NCBI GenBank assembly: GCA_030146285.1 | Contig: JASLBZ010000203.1 | Location: 1 to 8,127 of the forward strand | DNA: 8,127 bases | Source: Neisseriaceae bacterium | Lineage (GTDB): Bacteria; Pseudomonadota; Gammaproteobacteria; Burkholderiales; Neisseriaceae | Reading direction: 5' to 3' | The notes under the pieces: model-generated | What the model was told of the DNA's origin: nothing | The model's input: the letters and a program-made list of their open reading frames with translations, nothing else | The model's database searches: none | Shown: piece by piece, positions 6,808-8,127 of the stretch | Layout of the letters: each line of letters begins with the position of its first letter | Position numbering within the stretch: position 1 is the stretch's first letter | Made by a program: the position numbers and the translations under genes

Positions 6808-8127
6808 AAACCATATTGGGTTTTGCGCTAGGCCCAATTGGTGTGGGTTTGGTGAGCTTAATCAGCCTACCCATTATCACTTGGTTCTTTAGCATCGAAG
6901 ACATCGGTCGCATTGCCATGTTGCAAATGGTCACGGCTTTGGCAACGATTGCAGCAACCTTGGGTTTGGACCATGCTTTTGTACGTGAATACCATGACAG
7001 CCCCAATCAAAAAGCCCTGCTTTGGAACACGTTGGCACCCGTGTTGTTACTGCTTTTGATTGTATGTGGTCTGGGCGCTGTTTTCTTTGCCAGTGATATT
7101 GCTTGGGCTTTGTTTGATTTCAGGCTGCCTGTTTATGGGCATTTGACCTTATTGTGTATTGTTGCTGCGGTTTTAACCCGATATTGCTCGTTAATCTTGC
7201 GCATGCAAGAGCAAGGCTTGGCATATTCGATTAGCCAGATTTTGCCCAAGTTGATTTTTCTGGGCTTGGTTTTATTCTTGGCTTATACGCTTAAAAGCCA
7301 TCATTTTTATGAGTTAATCTGGGTACACACCTTATCCATTGTATCGGTTGCCATTTTGTTTGCCATCAATACCCAAAAGCATTGGTTTTTGGCATGGCAA
7401 GAGAAAATCAACACTCAGCAAATTCAATCTGCTTTGGGCTTTGGTTTTCCCTTAATGCTCGGTGGTTTTGCCATTTGGGGTTTGAACAGTATTGACCGAT
7501 TTTTCTTGCGCCTTTATTCCAGTATGGAAGCCCTAGGCTTGTATTCGGTGAGTTTAAGTTTTGCCAATGCTGCCACCATCGTCACCAGTGTTTTTACCAC
7601 TTTGTGGGCACCCAGTATTTTCAAAGCCTTAGCACAAGACCAAAACAATATGGCATTTTTTTATGCGGCCAAAAAACACATGCTCGCAGCGGTTGTCATC
7701 ATTGCGAGCTTGGTGGGTAGCCTCAGTTTTGTTGTGCCCTACTTTTTACCCAAGCAATATGCAGCCATTGAATTTTTATTGCCCGCTGTGTTTTTAATAC
7801 CGCTTTTGTATGCGTTATCTGAAGCTTGCGCCATTGGTATCCAAGTGGTTAAAAAAACCCATTACACCATGTGGTGCGCAGCCATTGGCTTATTGATTAG
7901 CATTGCTGCCAATGATTTTTTGGTGCCGTTATACGGCCCATTCGGCGCAGCATTGGCCGCCTTGTTGGCATATCATTTTTTTGTATTCAGTCGCATCGCC
8001 ATTGCCAAAAAACTGTGGCAAACATTCAGTCTAACGGCCATTTTCTTGCCTTTACTCATGGTTGCCAGTGTTGCCATTTTGGGTTTATTTTGGCACAGCG
8101 CCTGGCTGCATCTTGTGTGGTTATTGG
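6798..8127 (+). CDS. Wzx-type polysaccharide flippase, 3' end beyond the window
   Basis: The frame opens with ATG at 6798 and stays free of stops for 443 codons to the window edge. The protein is strongly hydrophobic, with many membrane segments: roughly residues 6-31, 37-55, 77-100, 112-133, 145-165, 172-190, 210-230, and further ones to the end, separated by short charged loops. Early residues include SIEDIGRIAMLQ and LGLDHAFVREYHD, which resemble the second and third segments of MATE/MOP-superfamily polysaccharide exporters, and LNSIDRFFLRLYSS, typical of oligosaccharide flippases. It should move the undecaprenyl-linked repeat unit from the inner to the outer face of the inner membrane, ahead of polymerisation by a Wzy protein not seen here. 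The ATG overlaps the end of the GT4 gene by 10 bases; GGAG at 6789-6792 lies five bases upstream. Probably only the last few tens of residues are missing. Confidence 0.9.
   Translation, partial: MRLKTILGFALGPIGVGLVSLISLPIITWFFSIEDIGRIAMLQMVTALATIAATLGLDHAFVREYHDSPNQKALLWNTLAPVLLLLLIVCGLGAVFFASDIAWALFDFRLPVYGHLTLLCIVAAVLTRYCSLILRMQEQGLAYSISQILPKLIFLGLVLFLAYTLKSHHFYELIWVHTLSIVSVAILFAINTQKHWFLAWQEKINTQQIQSALGFGFPLMLGGFAIWGLNSIDRFFLRLYSSMEALGLYSVSLSFANAATIVTSVFTTLWAPSIFKALAQDQNNMAFFYAAKKHMLAAVVIIASLVGSLSFVVPYFLPKQYAAIEFLLPAVFLIPLLYALSEACAIGIQVVKKTHYTMWCAAIGLLISIAANDFLVPLYGPFGAALAALLAYHFFVFSRIAIAKKLWQTFSLTAIFLPLLMVASVAILGLFWHSAWLHLVWLL
7119..7130 (-). other. DNA uptake sequence, single copy inside the flippase gene
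   Basis: The minus strand reads AGGCAGCCTGAA, the core 10-mer with the AA ending used by several Neisseriaceae dialects. In the flippase frame it encodes Phe-Arg-Leu-Pro in a loop between two membrane segments, a site likely to tolerate such an insertion. Confidence 0.65.

Overview
This window is a piece of a surface-polysaccharide (O-antigen or capsule type) locus. All genes are on the plus strand. The likely source is a member of the Neisseriaceae (Betaproteobacteria). The evidence is a repeated 10-mer, AGGCAGCCTG, present four times on one strand or the other, including as a perfect inverted repeat after a gene. This matches the core of the DNA uptake sequence dialect of Kingella-type Neisseriaceae rather than the GCCGTCTGAA core of Neisseria itself. 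Genus and species cannot be fixed from the sequence alone.

Layout. Positions 3-674 hold the 3' part of a family 2 glycosyltransferase whose start lies outside the window. A short AT-rich gap with a plausible promoter leads to an initiating phosphoglycosyl transferase (744-1382). A 144-base gap contains a perfect 15-bp hairpin. It separates this AT-rich part from a higher-GC block with five complete or nearly complete genes: wbpA (1527-2846), wlbA/wbpB (2860-3909), wlbB/wbpD (3968-4561), wlbC/wbpE (4563-5642) and a family 4 glycosyltransferase (5632-6807). A Wzx-type flippase (6798 onward) is open to the window edge.

How the genes work together. WbpA oxidises C6 of UDP-GlcNAc. WlbA oxidises C3, WbpE aminates C3 and WlbB acetylates the new amine. 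The expected product is UDP-2,3-diacetamido-2,3-dideoxy-glucuronic acid. The C2 epimerase (WbpI/WlbD) that would convert it to the mannuronic acid form is not in this window. The phosphoglycosyl transferase would load the first sugar phosphate on undecaprenyl phosphate, the two glycosyltransferases would extend the chain, and the flippase would move the lipid-linked unit across the inner membrane.

The pathway is known. I see no CRISPR array, tRNA, rRNA, insertion sequence or clearly undescribed system. The most interesting features are the uptake-sequence hairpin between two genes of one pathway, the apparent uptake-sequence dialect, the composition boundary near 1.4-1.5 kb and the missing epimerase.
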